DNA of 64,000 nucleotides. It comes from Streptomyces sp. NBC_00094. Lineage in GTDB: Bacteria > Actinomycetota > Actinomycetes > Streptomycetales > Streptomycetaceae. A program made the translations under genes and the position numbers. The stretch is from positions 6,081,501 to 6,145,500 of the forward strand of contig NZ_JAPEMB010000001.1 in assembly GCF_026343125.1 (NCBI RefSeq), given 5' to 3'. This document shows, one piece after another, positions 35,092-43,541 of the stretch (position 1 is the stretch's first letter; each line of letters starts with the position of its first letter). The notes beneath the pieces were generated by a model. The model did no database searches. It worked only from the letters and a program-made list of their open reading frames with translations, and was not told the origin of the DNA.

Positions 35092-35122
35092 AGGCCCCGA
35101 CGTCATGATTTCGTCGGGGCCT
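35092..35122 (+). terminator. intrinsic terminator after the M16 pair
   Basis: An 11-bp perfect stem (aggccccgacg / cgtcggggcct) with a 9-base loop, followed by tccg. Confidence 0.75.
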
Positions 35123-35275
35123 TCCGCTATGTCCGAGTTGTGCATATGAGTGGTCGTCTGCCCTGTGGTATGTCTTACAAACGGGCGTGTCTGTTTGGTG
35201 ATTGAAAGACGATCCGCATAGCGTCGGTGCGGCTGTCCGGCAGTTGCACGTGCCGCATCCGCGGCAACGGACAGT

Positions 35276-35422
35276 CATCGCCGAGTCCCCGTCAGGCGCG
35301 AGCCTGGGGAGCCGGGGACCCACACAGTCCCTGGGGTGAATCGGGCGCCTTCGTCTCGTACGGAGGGGCTCGTAGGAGACCTTCCTGCTCCGAACCCGTC
35401 AGCTAACCCGGTAGGCGAGAAG
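35276..35422 (+). ncRNA. c-di-AMP riboswitch (ydaO/yuaA class)
   Basis: The leader of the M23 hydrolase gene contains the conserved ydaO-type elements in order: ggggagccggggaccca (35307-35323), ggggtgaatcg (35333-35343), and cgaacccgtcagctaacccg with gtaggcga (35391-35418). The outer stem can pair tcgcc near 35279 with ggcga near 35413-35418. In Streptomyces this class senses cyclic di-AMP and turns off genes for wall-lytic enzymes when the ligand is abundant. It ends about 25 bases before the start codon of an M23 hydrolase, the expected target. Confidence 0.9.
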
Positions 35423-35444
35423 GAAGGAAAGGATCAGCCACTAC

Positions 35445-36227
35445 ATGGCGTTCACCCGTGCCACCGGGAAGCATCGTGGTCCGAGCCGGATGGCGCGCCG
35501 CAGCGTGGGCATCGCCGGTGTCGCGACGCTCGCCACCACCGGCGTCATCGGAACCTTCGCTTCCCCGGCGCTCGCCGCCGACACGGACAACCGCTCCGTC
35601 GAGGACACCGGCCTCACGCAGGTGATCACCGAGGACTCCCTCTCGGACCGGATCGACGCCCAGGCCGCCGCCCAGGAGCAGGAGGCCTTCGAGGCCGTCG
35701 CCAAGGCGAAGGTCCAGGCCGAGGCCCGTGCGGAGGCGAAGCGCAAGGCCGAGGCCCGCGCCAAGGAGGTCCGCGAGGAGAGGGAGCGCGCAGCCCGCGA
35801 GGCCGAGCGCCGCCGCCTCAACTCCTTCCAGCTCCCCGTGGCCGGTTCGTACGTGACCACCGGCTACAAGACCGGTGGCTCGCTCTGGTCCTCCGGCAGC
35901 CACTCCGGCATCGACTTCCACGCGTCCTACGGCAGCCGGGTCGTCTCCGTCGGCTCCGGCACCGTCGTCGAGGCCGGCTGGGGCGGCGCGTACGGCAACA
36001 ACATCGTGATCCGGATGAACGACGGCACGTACACCCAGTACGGGCACCTCTCGTCCATCGGGGTCTACGTCGGCCAGACCGTCGAGCCCGGCCAGCAGAT
36101 AGGCGTCTCGGGATCGAGCGGCAACTCGACCGGCCCGCACCTCCACTTCGAGGCCCGGACCGGCTCCGAGTACGGCTCGGACCTGAACCCGATCTCCTAC
36201 CTCCGCTCCCGGGGCGTCAGTCTCTGA
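35445..36227 (+). CDS. secreted M23 family metallopeptidase (cell-wall endopeptidase)
   Basis: A 260-residue exported peptidoglycan hydrolase. A long signal peptide ends at about ALA44-A45. Residues ~75-125 are an Ala/Glu/Lys/Arg-rich coiled coil. Residues ~130-255 are the M23 (lysostaphin-like) domain with His153 and Asp157 in HSGIDFHASYG, His201 in QYGHLSS, and PHLHFEAR carrying His232 and His234. The zinc ligands (H153, D157, H234) are complete, so it should cleave peptide cross-links in peptidoglycan. The gene lies under a c-di-AMP riboswitch, linking wall remodelling to second-messenger level, and ends in a strong terminator. Confidence 0.95.
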   Translation: MAFTRATGKHRGPSRMARRSVGIAGVATLATTGVIGTFASPALAADTDNRSVEDTGLTQVITEDSLSDRIDAQAAAQEQEAFEAVAKAKVQAEARAEAKRKAEARAKEVREERERAAREAERRRLNSFQLPVAGSYVTTGYKTGGSLWSSGSHSGIDFHASYGSRVVSVGSGTVVEAGWGGAYGNNIVIRMNDGTYTQYGHLSSIGVYVGQTVEPGQQIGVSGSSGNSTGPHLHFEARTGSEYGSDLNPISYLRSRGVSL

Positions 36228-36247
36228 CGTCACCCGCACCGCGTCGC

Positions 36248-36280
36248 AAAAGCCCCGGCTCGTACTGAGCCGGGGCTTTT
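36248..36280 (+). terminator. intrinsic terminator after M23 gene
   Basis: aaaagccccggctc / gagccggggctttt with a short loop and a terminal T-run, 21 bases after the stop. Confidence 0.9.
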
Positions 36281-36411
36281 CGTTGACCGAAACATATCCC
36301 TGGATTCCACGGGGGCATCGGAAATTCCGGCCTACTGCAATAGAGTCGCGGAACAGACGCAGAACAGGCGTCGCTCGAATTGTCTCGCGCGGATCAAGGC
36401 GGAGGTCGGAC

Positions 36412-37095
36412 ATGCGCGTTCCCGCGCAATCGGTATGCACGGCGATCCGGGACGACATCGTCTCCGGTGTCTTCGAGCGGGGAGGGCGGCTGACCGAGGA
36501 GCAGCTCGCCCGCCGCTACGGGGTCTCCCGTGTCCCGGTCCGCGAGGCCCTGCGCACCCTGGAGTCCGAGGGCTTCGTCGTCACCCGTCGCCACGCCGGC
36601 GCCCATGTCGCCGAGCCCACCGAGCAGGAGGCGGCCGATCTGCTCGACATGCGGGCGCTGCTCGAACCCCTGGGGGCCGCCCGTGCCGCGCAGCGGCGCA
36701 CCGAGGCGCACCTGAAGGTGTTGCGCGGCCTGGTCAGGCTGGGTCAGGAGCGGGCCAGGCGGGGCCAGGGCGAGGACCTGCGCTCGCTCGGCGGCTGGTT
36801 CCACGAGACGCTCGCGCAGGCTTCGGGCAGCCCGGCCCTGACGGCGCTGCTCACCCAGCTACGGCACAAGATCGCCTGGATGTACGCGGTCGATCAGCCC
36901 GTCCAGCCCGTGGAGGCCTGGTCGGAGCACGGCGCCATCGTGGACGCCGTCGCGCGCGGTGACGCCGAGCGGGCCAGAGCGCTGACGGCCCTGCATGCCG
37001 AGCGCTCGTTGGCGCTGCATCGGCTCAAAAGGCCCGAGCGCGGCCGTGTGAGGGTTTCGCAACATGTCGTCAACACGGCGAGCGGTCGGAATTAA
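36412..37095 (+). CDS. GntR family transcriptional regulator (FCD/FadR subgroup)
   Basis: A 227-residue regulator. The winged helix covers residues ~5-70 (AIRDDIVSGVFERGGRLTEE, ARRYGVSRVPVREALRTLES, TRRHAGAHVAEP). Residues ~85-210 form an FCD-type helical ligand domain (DLLDMRALLEPLGAARAAQR, GGWFHETLAQASGS, WSEHGAIVDAVARGDAERA) with the usual His/Asp positions for a metal-assisted carboxylate ligand. It is convergent with ptsH; a conserved neighbourhood in Streptomyces as I recall, but the targets are not evident. Start ATG 36412, with ggaggtcgg upstream. Confidence 0.9.
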   Translation: MRVPAQSVCTAIRDDIVSGVFERGGRLTEEQLARRYGVSRVPVREALRTLESEGFVVTRRHAGAHVAEPTEQEAADLLDMRALLEPLGAARAAQRRTEAHLKVLRGLVRLGQERARRGQGEDLRSLGGWFHETLAQASGSPALTALLTQLRHKIAWMYAVDQPVQPVEAWSEHGAIVDAVARGDAERARALTALHAERSLALHRLKRPERGRVRVSQHVVNTASGRN

Positions 37096-37182
37096 CGTGC
37101 GCACCGTATACAAAGAATAGGAATTCTTTGGGGCTGTTTCGTGCTGCCCGAAAAGGAGCCCGAAAGCACTGGTTCCGGAAAA

Positions 37183-37223
37183 GCAAAAACCGTGGCCGCC
37201 GAAATGTCGGCAGCCACGGTTTT
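37183..37223 (-). terminator. intrinsic terminator after ptsH
   Basis: On the minus strand gaaaaccgtggc pairs with gccacggttttt, followed by gctttt. It lies 40 bases after the ptsH stop. Confidence 0.85.
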
Positions 37224-37262
37224 CGTCGTACGGTACGTCGTGACCGGGTCGGCGCGACCGGG

Positions 37263-37544
37263 TCAGACGGTCTCGGGGAGCTCGTCGAGACCCTCGGCGA
37301 CCAGCTTCGCGAGACGGTCCAGCGCGATCTCGGCGCCGTCGGCCTCCGAAGCGAGGACGATCTCCTCGCCGCCCTGCGCGCCCAGGCCGAGCACCGCGAG
37401 CATCGACGCGGCGTTCACGGGGGTGCCGTCGGACTTGGCGATCGTCACCGGAACGCCGGAAGCCGTGGCGGCACGGACGAAGATGGACGCGGGGCGGGCG
37501 TGGAGGCCCTCGGCCCAGCCGACGTTGACGCGGCGCTCAGCCAT
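37263..37544 (-). CDS. ptsH: phosphocarrier protein HPr
   Basis: A 93-residue general phosphotransferase-system protein that carries phosphate from enzyme I to sugar-specific enzyme IIA components. His15 in WAEGLHARPAS is the phosphorylation site. The segment AASMLAVLGLGAQGGEE corresponds to the region around Ser46 of other HPr proteins; the serine in AASML is present. Length and sequence match the S. coelicolor HPr I remember. The ATG at 37544 is used, with gaaggg upstream on the coding strand; a TTG 15 bases further upstream would add five residues and is unlikely. It is monocistronic between a terminator and the divergent Pat gene. Confidence 0.96.
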   Translation of the reverse strand: MAERRVNVGWAEGLHARPASIFVRAATASGVPVTIAKSDGTPVNAASMLAVLGLGAQGGEEIVLASEADGAEIALDRLAKLVAEGLDELPETV

Positions 37545-37718
37545 GGTGTTGCCCTTCAAGTCTTAAGGGGTTGTCTAGACCAGTCTCTCACGGGACGCGC
37601 GGTGCTCGTGCCGACCTTCGGCCCGGACCGGACCGCCTTTCGGTCCTCCCCACCTTGCCCGGAGCCCACTCGCCGCGCGACCGGTGCCGGTGTCGTACAC
37701 CGGCCGTAGTCTGGCCCC

Positions 37719-40700
37719 ATGGAGAGCGCGTCGGAGCAGTCGGAAGCGGCGGATCGACCGGCATCAGTGGATCAACCGGCACCACCTGCGTCACCGGAGC
37801 ATGCCTACCCCGACCACTGGGAGGCCGACGTCGTGCTCCGGGACGGCGGCACCGCGCGCATCAGGCCCATCACCACCGACGACGCCGACCGGCTGGTCAG
37901 CTTCTACGAGCAGGTCTCGGACGAGTCGAAGTACTACCGCTTCTTCGCGCCCTACCCACGCCTCTCCGCCAAGGACGTCCACCGCTTCACCCACCACGAC
38001 TTCGTCGACCGGGTGGGCCTCGCCGCGACCATCGGCGGGGAGTTCATCGCCACCGTCCGCTACGACCGCATCGACGACCGGGGCATGCCCGCCTCGTTCC
38101 CGGCCGACGAGGCCGAGGTCGCCTTCCTCGTCCAGGACGCGCACCAGGGGCGCGGAGTCGCCTCCGCCCTCCTCGAACACATCGCGGCGGTCGCGCGCGA
38201 GCGGGACATCCGCCGCTTCGCCGCGGAGGTGCTCCCCGCCAACAACAAGATGATCAAGGTCTTCACCGACGCCGGCTACACCCAGAAGCGGAGCTTCGAG
38301 GACGGCTCCGTCCGCCTCCACCTCGACCTCGAACCGACCGACCGCTCCCTCGCCGTCCAGCGCGCACGGGAGCAGCGGGCGGAGGCGCGGTCCGTCCAGC
38401 GGCTCCTCACCCCACGGTCCGTCGCGGTCGTCGGAGCGGGCCGGACGCCCGGCGGGGTCGGCCGGACGGTGCTCCGCAACCTGCTCGGGGCCGGCTTCAC
38501 CGGCCGGATGTACGCGGTGAACGCCGCGCTCACCGACGGGCCGACGGAGTTCGACGGAGTCCCCGCACACCCCTCCGTCGGCGCCATCGGAGAACCGGTC
38601 GACCTGGCGATCGTCGCCGTCCCCGCCGAACGGGTGCCGGAGGTCGTCGCCGACTGCGGAGAACACGGAGTACGGGGCCTGGTCGTCCTCTCCGCCGGAT
38701 ACGCGGAGAGCGGTCCGGAGGGCCGCGAGCGGCAGCGTCAGCTCGTACGGCAGGCCCGTTCGTACGGGATGCGGATCATCGGGCCCAACGCCTTCGGGAT
38801 CATCAACACCTCCGGGGACGTCCGGCTCAACGCCTCGCTCGCACCGCAGATGCCGGCCGCCGGACGGATCGGGCTCTTCACCCAGTCCGGCGCGATCGGG
38901 ATCGCGCTCCTCGCCGGGCTCCACCGGCACGGCGCGGGGCTCTCCTCCTTCATCTCGGCCGGCAACCGCGCAGACGTCTCCGGCAACGACTTCCTCCAGC
39001 ACTGGTACGACGACCCGGGGACGGACGTCGTCCTCCTCTACCTGGAGTCGATCGGCAACCCGCGGAAGTTCACCCGGCTGGCTCGCCGCACCGCCGCGGT
39101 CAAGCCGGTCGTGGTCGTCAAGGGCGCCCGGCACAGCGGCAGCGCCCCGCCCGGCCACCGGGTGCCGGTCACCCGCATCCCGCACGCCACGGTCTCCGCG
39201 CTGCTGCGCCAGGCCGGGGTGATCCGCGTCGACACCGTCACCGAACTCGTGGACGCCGGACTGCTCCTCGCCGCCCAGCCGCTGCCCGCCGGACCGAGGG
39301 TCGCGATCCTCGGCAACTCCGAGTCGCTCGGCCTCCTCACGTACGACGCCTGCCTGACCGAGGGGCTGCGCCCGCTCCGGCCGCTCGACCTGACGACCGC
39401 GGCGGGCCCGGCGGACTTCCGGGACGCGCTGGCGGCGGCGCTCGCGGACGAGGCGTCCGACGCGGTCGTGGTGACCGCGATCCCCTGGGTCGGGGAGAAC
39501 GGCGCCACCGAGTCCGGCGACGGCGAGGTCCTCGCGGCCTCCCTGCGCGAGGCCGTCGCCTCCGCCCCGGCCCCGGCGAAGCCGGTCGTCGTCGTCCACG
39601 TCGAGATGGGCGGCCTCGCGGAGGCCCTCGCGGTCGCGACGAGCACCCGGCCGACACCGACGGGCACCCGCACGACACCGACCGCGCCCCGCCCGGCCGC
39701 GCCGGCCACCTCCGGTGCCGCGACCCAGGCGGCAGCGTCGACGCGGTCCGAGACCACGGCCCAGGCGCCTGCCGAGGCCACCGGCTATGCCGAGACAGCC
39801 ACGGCCCTGGCGCCGGCCGGGACTACCGCCCAAGCCGAGACCACCACCCCGACCCCGACCCCGGCCGAGGTCATCGACCAAGCCGCCCCCCGCACCACCA
39901 TCCCCGCCTACCCCGCCGCCGAGCGGGCCGTGCGGGCGCTTGCCGAGGCCGTGCGGTACGGGCAGTGGCGGCGGCAGGCCGCCGAGCCCGGGCGGGTGCC
40001 CGAGTACGAGGACATCGACGAGGCCGGGGCCGCCGCGCTCATCGAGCGGGTGCTCGGCACCGGCGGCGACGCGGACGCGCGCGGGGTGACCCTCGGCACC
40101 GAGGACGCCGTCGAGTTGCTCGCGCGGTACGGGATCACCGTCCTGCCCACGCTCCCCGCACCCGCCCCCGACGAGGCCGTCGCCGCCGCCCGCCGCCTCG
40201 GCTACCCCGTCGCCCTCAAGACGACCGCGCCCCACCTGCGCCACCGCCCCGACCTCGGCGGCGTCCGGCTGGACCTGGCCACCGAGGAGCAGCTCCGTAC
40301 CGCCTACACCGAGCTGACCGAGGTCCTCGGCAAGCCCGAGGAGCTCCAGCCCGTCGTCCAGGCGATGGTGCCCCGGGGCGTCGACACGCTCGTCCGCTCC
40401 GCCATCGACCCGGCCGTCGGGGCCGTCCTCTCCTTCGGGCTCTCGGGCGCGGCCTCCGAACTCCTCGGCGACACCGCCCACCGCCTGGTCCCGGCCACCG
40501 AGCGGGACGCCGCCGAGCTCGTCCGCTCCATCCGCACCGCCCCGCTGCTCTTCGGCTGGCGAGGATCCGCCCCGGTGGACACCCCTGCGCTGGAGGAGCT
40601 CCTGCTCCGGGTCTCCCGGCTCGTCGACGACCACCCCGAGGTGGTGGCGGTCTCCCTGGAGCCGGTCGTCGTGGCCCCCGGCGGGCTCTCCGTCCTCGGG

Positions 40701-40769
40701 GCCACCGTCCGGCTGGCCCCGCCCCCGCCCCGCACCGACCTCGGCCCGCGCCGCCTGCCGAGTTACTAG
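37719..40769 (+). CDS. protein acetyltransferase Pat: GNAT fused to an ADP-forming acyl-CoA synthetase-like region
   Basis: A 1016-residue fusion. Residues ~36-205 are a GNAT acetyltransferase with the acetyl-CoA loop QGRGVA (143-148). Residues ~228-640 are the CoA-binding and succinyl-CoA-ligase-like domains (PRSVAVVGAGRTPGGVGRTV, IGPNAFGIINTS, FTQSGAIGIALL). Residues ~640-726 are a Thr/Pro/Ala-rich disordered insert. Residues ~775-1016 are an ATP-grasp domain. In acyl-CoA synthetases the phospho-histidine loop contains SHTG; here the region reads HRVPVTRIPHATV, so synthetase activity is probably lost, as in PatZ-type enzymes that acetylate lysines of metabolic enzymes. The GNAT domain is N-terminal here, the reverse of E. 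coli PatZ. Confidence 0.88.
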   Translation: MESASEQSEAADRPASVDQPAPPASPEHAYPDHWEADVVLRDGGTARIRPITTDDADRLVSFYEQVSDESKYYRFFAPYPRLSAKDVHRFTHHDFVDRVGLAATIGGEFIATVRYDRIDDRGMPASFPADEAEVAFLVQDAHQGRGVASALLEHIAAVARERDIRRFAAEVLPANNKMIKVFTDAGYTQKRSFEDGSVRLHLDLEPTDRSLAVQRAREQRAEARSVQRLLTPRSVAVVGAGRTPGGVGRTVLRNLLGAGFTGRMYAVNAALTDGPTEFDGVPAHPSVGAIGEPVDLAIVAVPAERVPEVVADCGEHGVRGLVVLSAGYAESGPEGRERQRQLVRQARSYGMRIIGPNAFGIINTSGDVRLNASLAPQMPAAGRIGLFTQSGAIGIALLAGLHRHGAGLSSFISAGNRADVSGNDFLQHWYDDPGTDVVLLYLESIGNPRKFTRLARRTAAVKPVVVVKGARHSGSAPPGHRVPVTRIPHATVSALLRQAGVIRVDTVTELVDAGLLLAAQPLPAGPRVAILGNSESLGLLTYDACLTEGLRPLRPLDLTTAAGPADFRDALAAALADEASDAVVVTAIPWVGENGATESGDGEVLAASLREAVASAPAPAKPVVVVHVEMGGLAEALAVATSTRPTPTGTRTTPTAPRPAAPATSGAATQAAASTRSETTAQAPAEATGYAETATALAPAGTTAQAETTTPTPTPAEVIDQAAPRTTIPAYPAAERAVRALAEAVRYGQWRRQAAEPGRVPEYEDIDEAGAAALIERVLGTGGDADARGVTLGTEDAVELLARYGITVLPTLPAPAPDEAVAAARRLGYPVALKTTAPHLRHRPDLGGVRLDLATEEQLRTAYTELTEVLGKPEELQPVVQAMVPRGVDTLVRSAIDPAVGAVLSFGLSGAASELLGDTAHRLVPATERDAAELVRSIRTAPLLFGWRGSAPVDTPALEELLLRVSRLVDDHPEVVAVSLEPVVVAPGGLSVLGATVRLAPPPPRTDLGPRRLPSY

Positions 40770-40825
40770 GGGGTGTCTTGTCGACCAGACCCCGCGAGCC
40801 CGGCCTGATCGACAAGACACCCCCT
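40768..40825. repeat. long intergenic palindrome after the Pat gene
   Basis: Perfect 17-base arms (agggggtgtcttgtcga / tcgacaagacaccccct) enclose a 24-base GC-rich spacer. The left arm begins inside the Pat stop codon. It may act as a terminator, but the long spacer and perfect arms also suit a dispersed repeat element. Confidence 0.75.
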
Positions 40826-40968
40826 GGACGAGCCGAGCGCCCCACAGACCCCGGGAAGGCCTCATCGGCCCGGATGGAGTCAGATGTCACAGCCCCGGCG
40901 CTCCCGAACGGCCCGACCGTGTTCACAAGCGGCCAAGCCGTCCTTGCATACGGATTAGGATGGAGTCC

Positions 40969-41565
40969 ATGGCAAAGAGCGGGACGACGACCCAGGGGCT
41001 GCGCGCGGCGATCGAGCGCAGCGGCTACTACCCGGCCCTCGTGGCCGAGGCGGTGGAGGCCGCTGTCGGCGGCGACGCCGTCGCGTCGTACGTGGTCCAC
41101 CAGGAGACCACCTTCGACGCGAACGAGGTCCGGCGCCACGTCACCGTCCTCGTCCTCACGCCGCACCGCTTCATCGTGAGCCACACCGACGAGCAGGCCG
41201 CCGACACGAGCTCCCCGACGCCGTACGCCACGACGTCCACCGAGTCCGTGAAGCTCGAGCGGATCTCGTCCGTCGTCGTCAGCCGCGTCGTCGCGAACCC
41301 GGAGTCGTACACGCCCGGCACGCTGCCCCGCGAGGTGGTCCTCACCATCGGCTGGGGTGCCGTCTCCCGCATCGACCTGGAGCCCGCAGCCTGCGGCGAC
41401 GCCAACTGCGACGCCGACCACGGCTACACGGGCAACGCCACGGCGGACGACCTCAGCCTGCGGGTGAGCGAGGCCGGCGACGGTCCGGACACCGTCCGGC
41501 AGACCCTTGCCTTCGCCCAGGCCCTCTCCGAAGCCATCGCGGCCACCGCCGCCACCCCCCGCTGA
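40969..41565 (+). CDS. DUF5998 family protein
   Basis: A 198-residue soluble protein conserved in actinobacteria. The central part is beta-rich (RRHVTVLVLTPHRFIVSHTDE, ISSVVVSRVVANPE, EVVLTIGWGAVSRID), in the manner of a PH-like or membrane-associated fold, and it carries a conserved ACGDANCDADHGYTG motif (residues ~139-153) with Cys, Cys and His that could bind a metal. Function is unknown. Two in-frame ATGs exist (40960 and 40969); the second is preferred because tggag lies five bases upstream. The next gene begins in the stop codon (TGATG), so the two are coupled. Confidence 0.8.
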   Translation: MAKSGTTTQGLRAAIERSGYYPALVAEAVEAAVGGDAVASYVVHQETTFDANEVRRHVTVLVLTPHRFIVSHTDEQAADTSSPTPYATTSTESVKLERISSVVVSRVVANPESYTPGTLPREVVLTIGWGAVSRIDLEPAACGDANCDADHGYTGNATADDLSLRVSEAGDGPDTVRQTLAFAQALSEAIAATAATPR

Positions 41566-42770
41566 TGGTCCAGCCGACCGCCGTGGCGCACGGCTGGCCC
41601 GACGACCCGGTCCCGCTGGCCCTGGCCACGGCTCCGGTGCCCGAGTACACCTTCGGATCCCTCGGCGACCTGCTCCCGACGCTCGTCGCGGGCCAGGGCG
41701 TGCCCGGCTTCACCCCGAGGATCGCCGAGATCGGCCCGGCCGACAGGAACTGTGTCTTCCTGATCGACGGCCTCGGCTGGGAGCAGATCAAGGCCCACCC
41801 GGACGAGGCCCCGTACCTGACCTCGCTCCTCGGCTCCTCGCGCGGTGGTACGGGCCGCCCGATCACCGCCGGCTTCCCCGCCACCACCGCGACCTCGCTC
41901 GCCTCGGTCGGCACCGGCCGCTACCCCGGCACGCACGGACTGCCCGGCTACACGGTGCGGAACCCCGACACCGGCGAGCTGATGAACCAGCTGCGCTGGA
42001 GGCCGTGGACGGCGCCGCGCGTCTGGCAGCCGTACCCCACCGTCTTCCAGCTCGCCCACGAGGCCGGGATCCACACCGCACAGGTGTCCTCCCCGATCTT
42101 CGAGCAGACCCCGCTCACGCAGGTCGCGCTCAGCGGCGGGACGTTCCACGGGCGGCTCTCCGGCGAGGAGCGCATGGACTTCGCCGCCGAGCAGCTCGCC
42201 GCCGGCGACCGCTCGCTGGTCTACACGTACTACAGCGAACTCGACGGCGCCGGACACCGTTTCGGCGTCGACTCCGACGCCTGGCGCGGCCAGCTGATGT
42301 TCGTGGACCGGCTCGTACAGCGCCTCGCCGAACAACTGCCGCCCCGCTCGGCCCTGTACGTCACGGCCGACCACGGCATGGTCGACATCCCCTTCGACGA
42401 GCAGCACCGCATCGACTTCGACGAGGACTGGGAGCTGCGCGCGGGCGTCGCCCTGCTCGGCGGCGAGGGCCGTGCCCGTCACGTGTACGCCGTGCCCGGC
42501 GCCGAGACGGACGTCCTCACCTGCTGGCGCGAGGTGATCGGCGAGCAGTTCTGGGTCGCGAGCCGTGACGAGGCCATCGCCCTCGGCTGGTTCGGCGACG
42601 AGATCGACGAGCGGGTGTACGGCCGGATCGGCGACGTGGTCGCGGCGGCCCACGACGACGTCGCGATCACCGCGTCCGTCAACGAGCCCCACGAGTCGGC
42701 GATGGTCGGCATGCACGGGTCCATGACTCCCGAGGAGCAGCTCGTCCCGCTGCTCGAAGTCCGTTCCTGA
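41565..42770 (+). CDS. alkaline phosphatase superfamily phosphodiesterase / nucleotide pyrophosphatase-like
   Basis: A 401-residue metalloenzyme of the nucleotide pyrophosphatase/phosphodiesterase group. FLIDGLGW (residues ~66-73) supplies the first metal aspartate, GFPATTATSLASVGTG contains the threonine nucleophile, ELDGAGHRFG gives Asp and His, and TADHGMVD gives the second Asp-His pair. The order is that of NPP enzymes that hydrolyse phosphodiester or pyrophosphate bonds with two zinc ions. The substrate is unknown. No signal peptide is evident, so it may be cytosolic, unusual for the superfamily. Translation is coupled to the DUF5998 gene, and tdk follows 59 bases later. Confidence 0.88.
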   Translation: MVQPTAVAHGWPDDPVPLALATAPVPEYTFGSLGDLLPTLVAGQGVPGFTPRIAEIGPADRNCVFLIDGLGWEQIKAHPDEAPYLTSLLGSSRGGTGRPITAGFPATTATSLASVGTGRYPGTHGLPGYTVRNPDTGELMNQLRWRPWTAPRVWQPYPTVFQLAHEAGIHTAQVSSPIFEQTPLTQVALSGGTFHGRLSGEERMDFAAEQLAAGDRSLVYTYYSELDGAGHRFGVDSDAWRGQLMFVDRLVQRLAEQLPPRSALYVTADHGMVDIPFDEQHRIDFDEDWELRAGVALLGGEGRARHVYAVPGAETDVLTCWREVIGEQFWVASRDEAIALGWFGDEIDERVYGRIGDVVAAAHDDVAITASVNEPHESAMVGMHGSMTPEEQLVPLLEVRS

Positions 42771-42829
42771 CACCCGATCCCCGACTCCTCCGTTTCTCCC
42801 TCCACGACCTGAAAGGTCCCCGACCCGTC

Positions 42830-43480
42830 ATGCCCGAGCTGGTCTTCTTCTCCGGAACCATGGATTGCGGGAAGAGCACCCTGGCCCTCCAGATCGCCCA
42901 CAACCGCGACGCGCGGGGGCTCCAGGGCGTGATCTTCACTCGTGACGACAGGGCGGGCGAGGGCAAGCTGTCCTCCCGGCTCGGCCTGGTGACGGAGGCG
43001 GTCGAGGCTCCGCAGGGCATGGACGTGTACGCGTACCTCGTCGGTCAGCTGTCGCAGGGTGGCAAGGCGGACTACGTGATCGTGGACGAGGCGCAGTTCC
43101 TCGCGCCCGAGCAGATCGACCAGCTCGCCCGTATCGTCGACGACCTCGGCCTGGACGTCTTCGCCTTCGGTATCACCACCGACTTCCGGACCAGGCTCTT
43201 CCCCGGTTCGCAGCGGCTCATCGAGCTGGCGGACCGGATCGAGCAGCTCCAGGTCGAGGCCCTCTGCTGGTGCGGGGCCCGGGCCACGCACAACGCCCGT
43301 ACGGTGGGCGGCGAGATGGTCGTCGAGGGTGAGCAGGTCGTCGTCGGCGACGTGAACCGGCCGTCGGAGGAGATCGGTTACGAGGTCCTCTGCCGCCGCC
43401 ACCACCGCAAGCGGATGACCTCGGCGGCGGCCCACGCGGGAGCCCTCTCCCCGGACGTCCTCCCGGTCAACCACGCCTGA
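42830..43480 (+). CDS. tdk: thymidine kinase (type II)
   Basis: A 216-residue kinase that salvages thymidine to dTMP. The P-loop is SGTMDCGKST (residues 8-17), VIVDEAQFL is the Walker B / catalytic region, and the lasso-domain zinc cysteines occur in CWCGARATHNAR and VLCRRHH. The segment FGITTDFRTRLFPGSQRL is typical of the family. The protein is close to the usual ~200 residues. The start at ATG 42830 is directly before the first strand; gacctgaaagg lies upstream. It is convergent with a TetR gene across a small hairpin. Confidence 0.93.
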   Translation: MPELVFFSGTMDCGKSTLALQIAHNRDARGLQGVIFTRDDRAGEGKLSSRLGLVTEAVEAPQGMDVYAYLVGQLSQGGKADYVIVDEAQFLAPEQIDQLARIVDDLGLDVFAFGITTDFRTRLFPGSQRLIELADRIEQLQVEALCWCGARATHNARTVGGEMVVEGEQVVVGDVNRPSEEIGYEVLCRRHHRKRMTSAAAHAGALSPDVLPVNHA

Positions 43481-43501
43481 CCGTCCCCGCGGTGCCGGGT
43501 C

Positions 43502-43520
43502 GCTCGCCGTGCGGGCGAGC
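43502..43520. terminator. short hairpin between convergent tdk and TetR genes
   Basis: A 7-bp stem (gctcgcc / ggcgagc) with a 5-base loop lies between the two stops. It is modest but well placed. Confidence 0.45.
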
Positions 43521-43541
43521 TTCGGCGTGCGTTCGGGGCTT

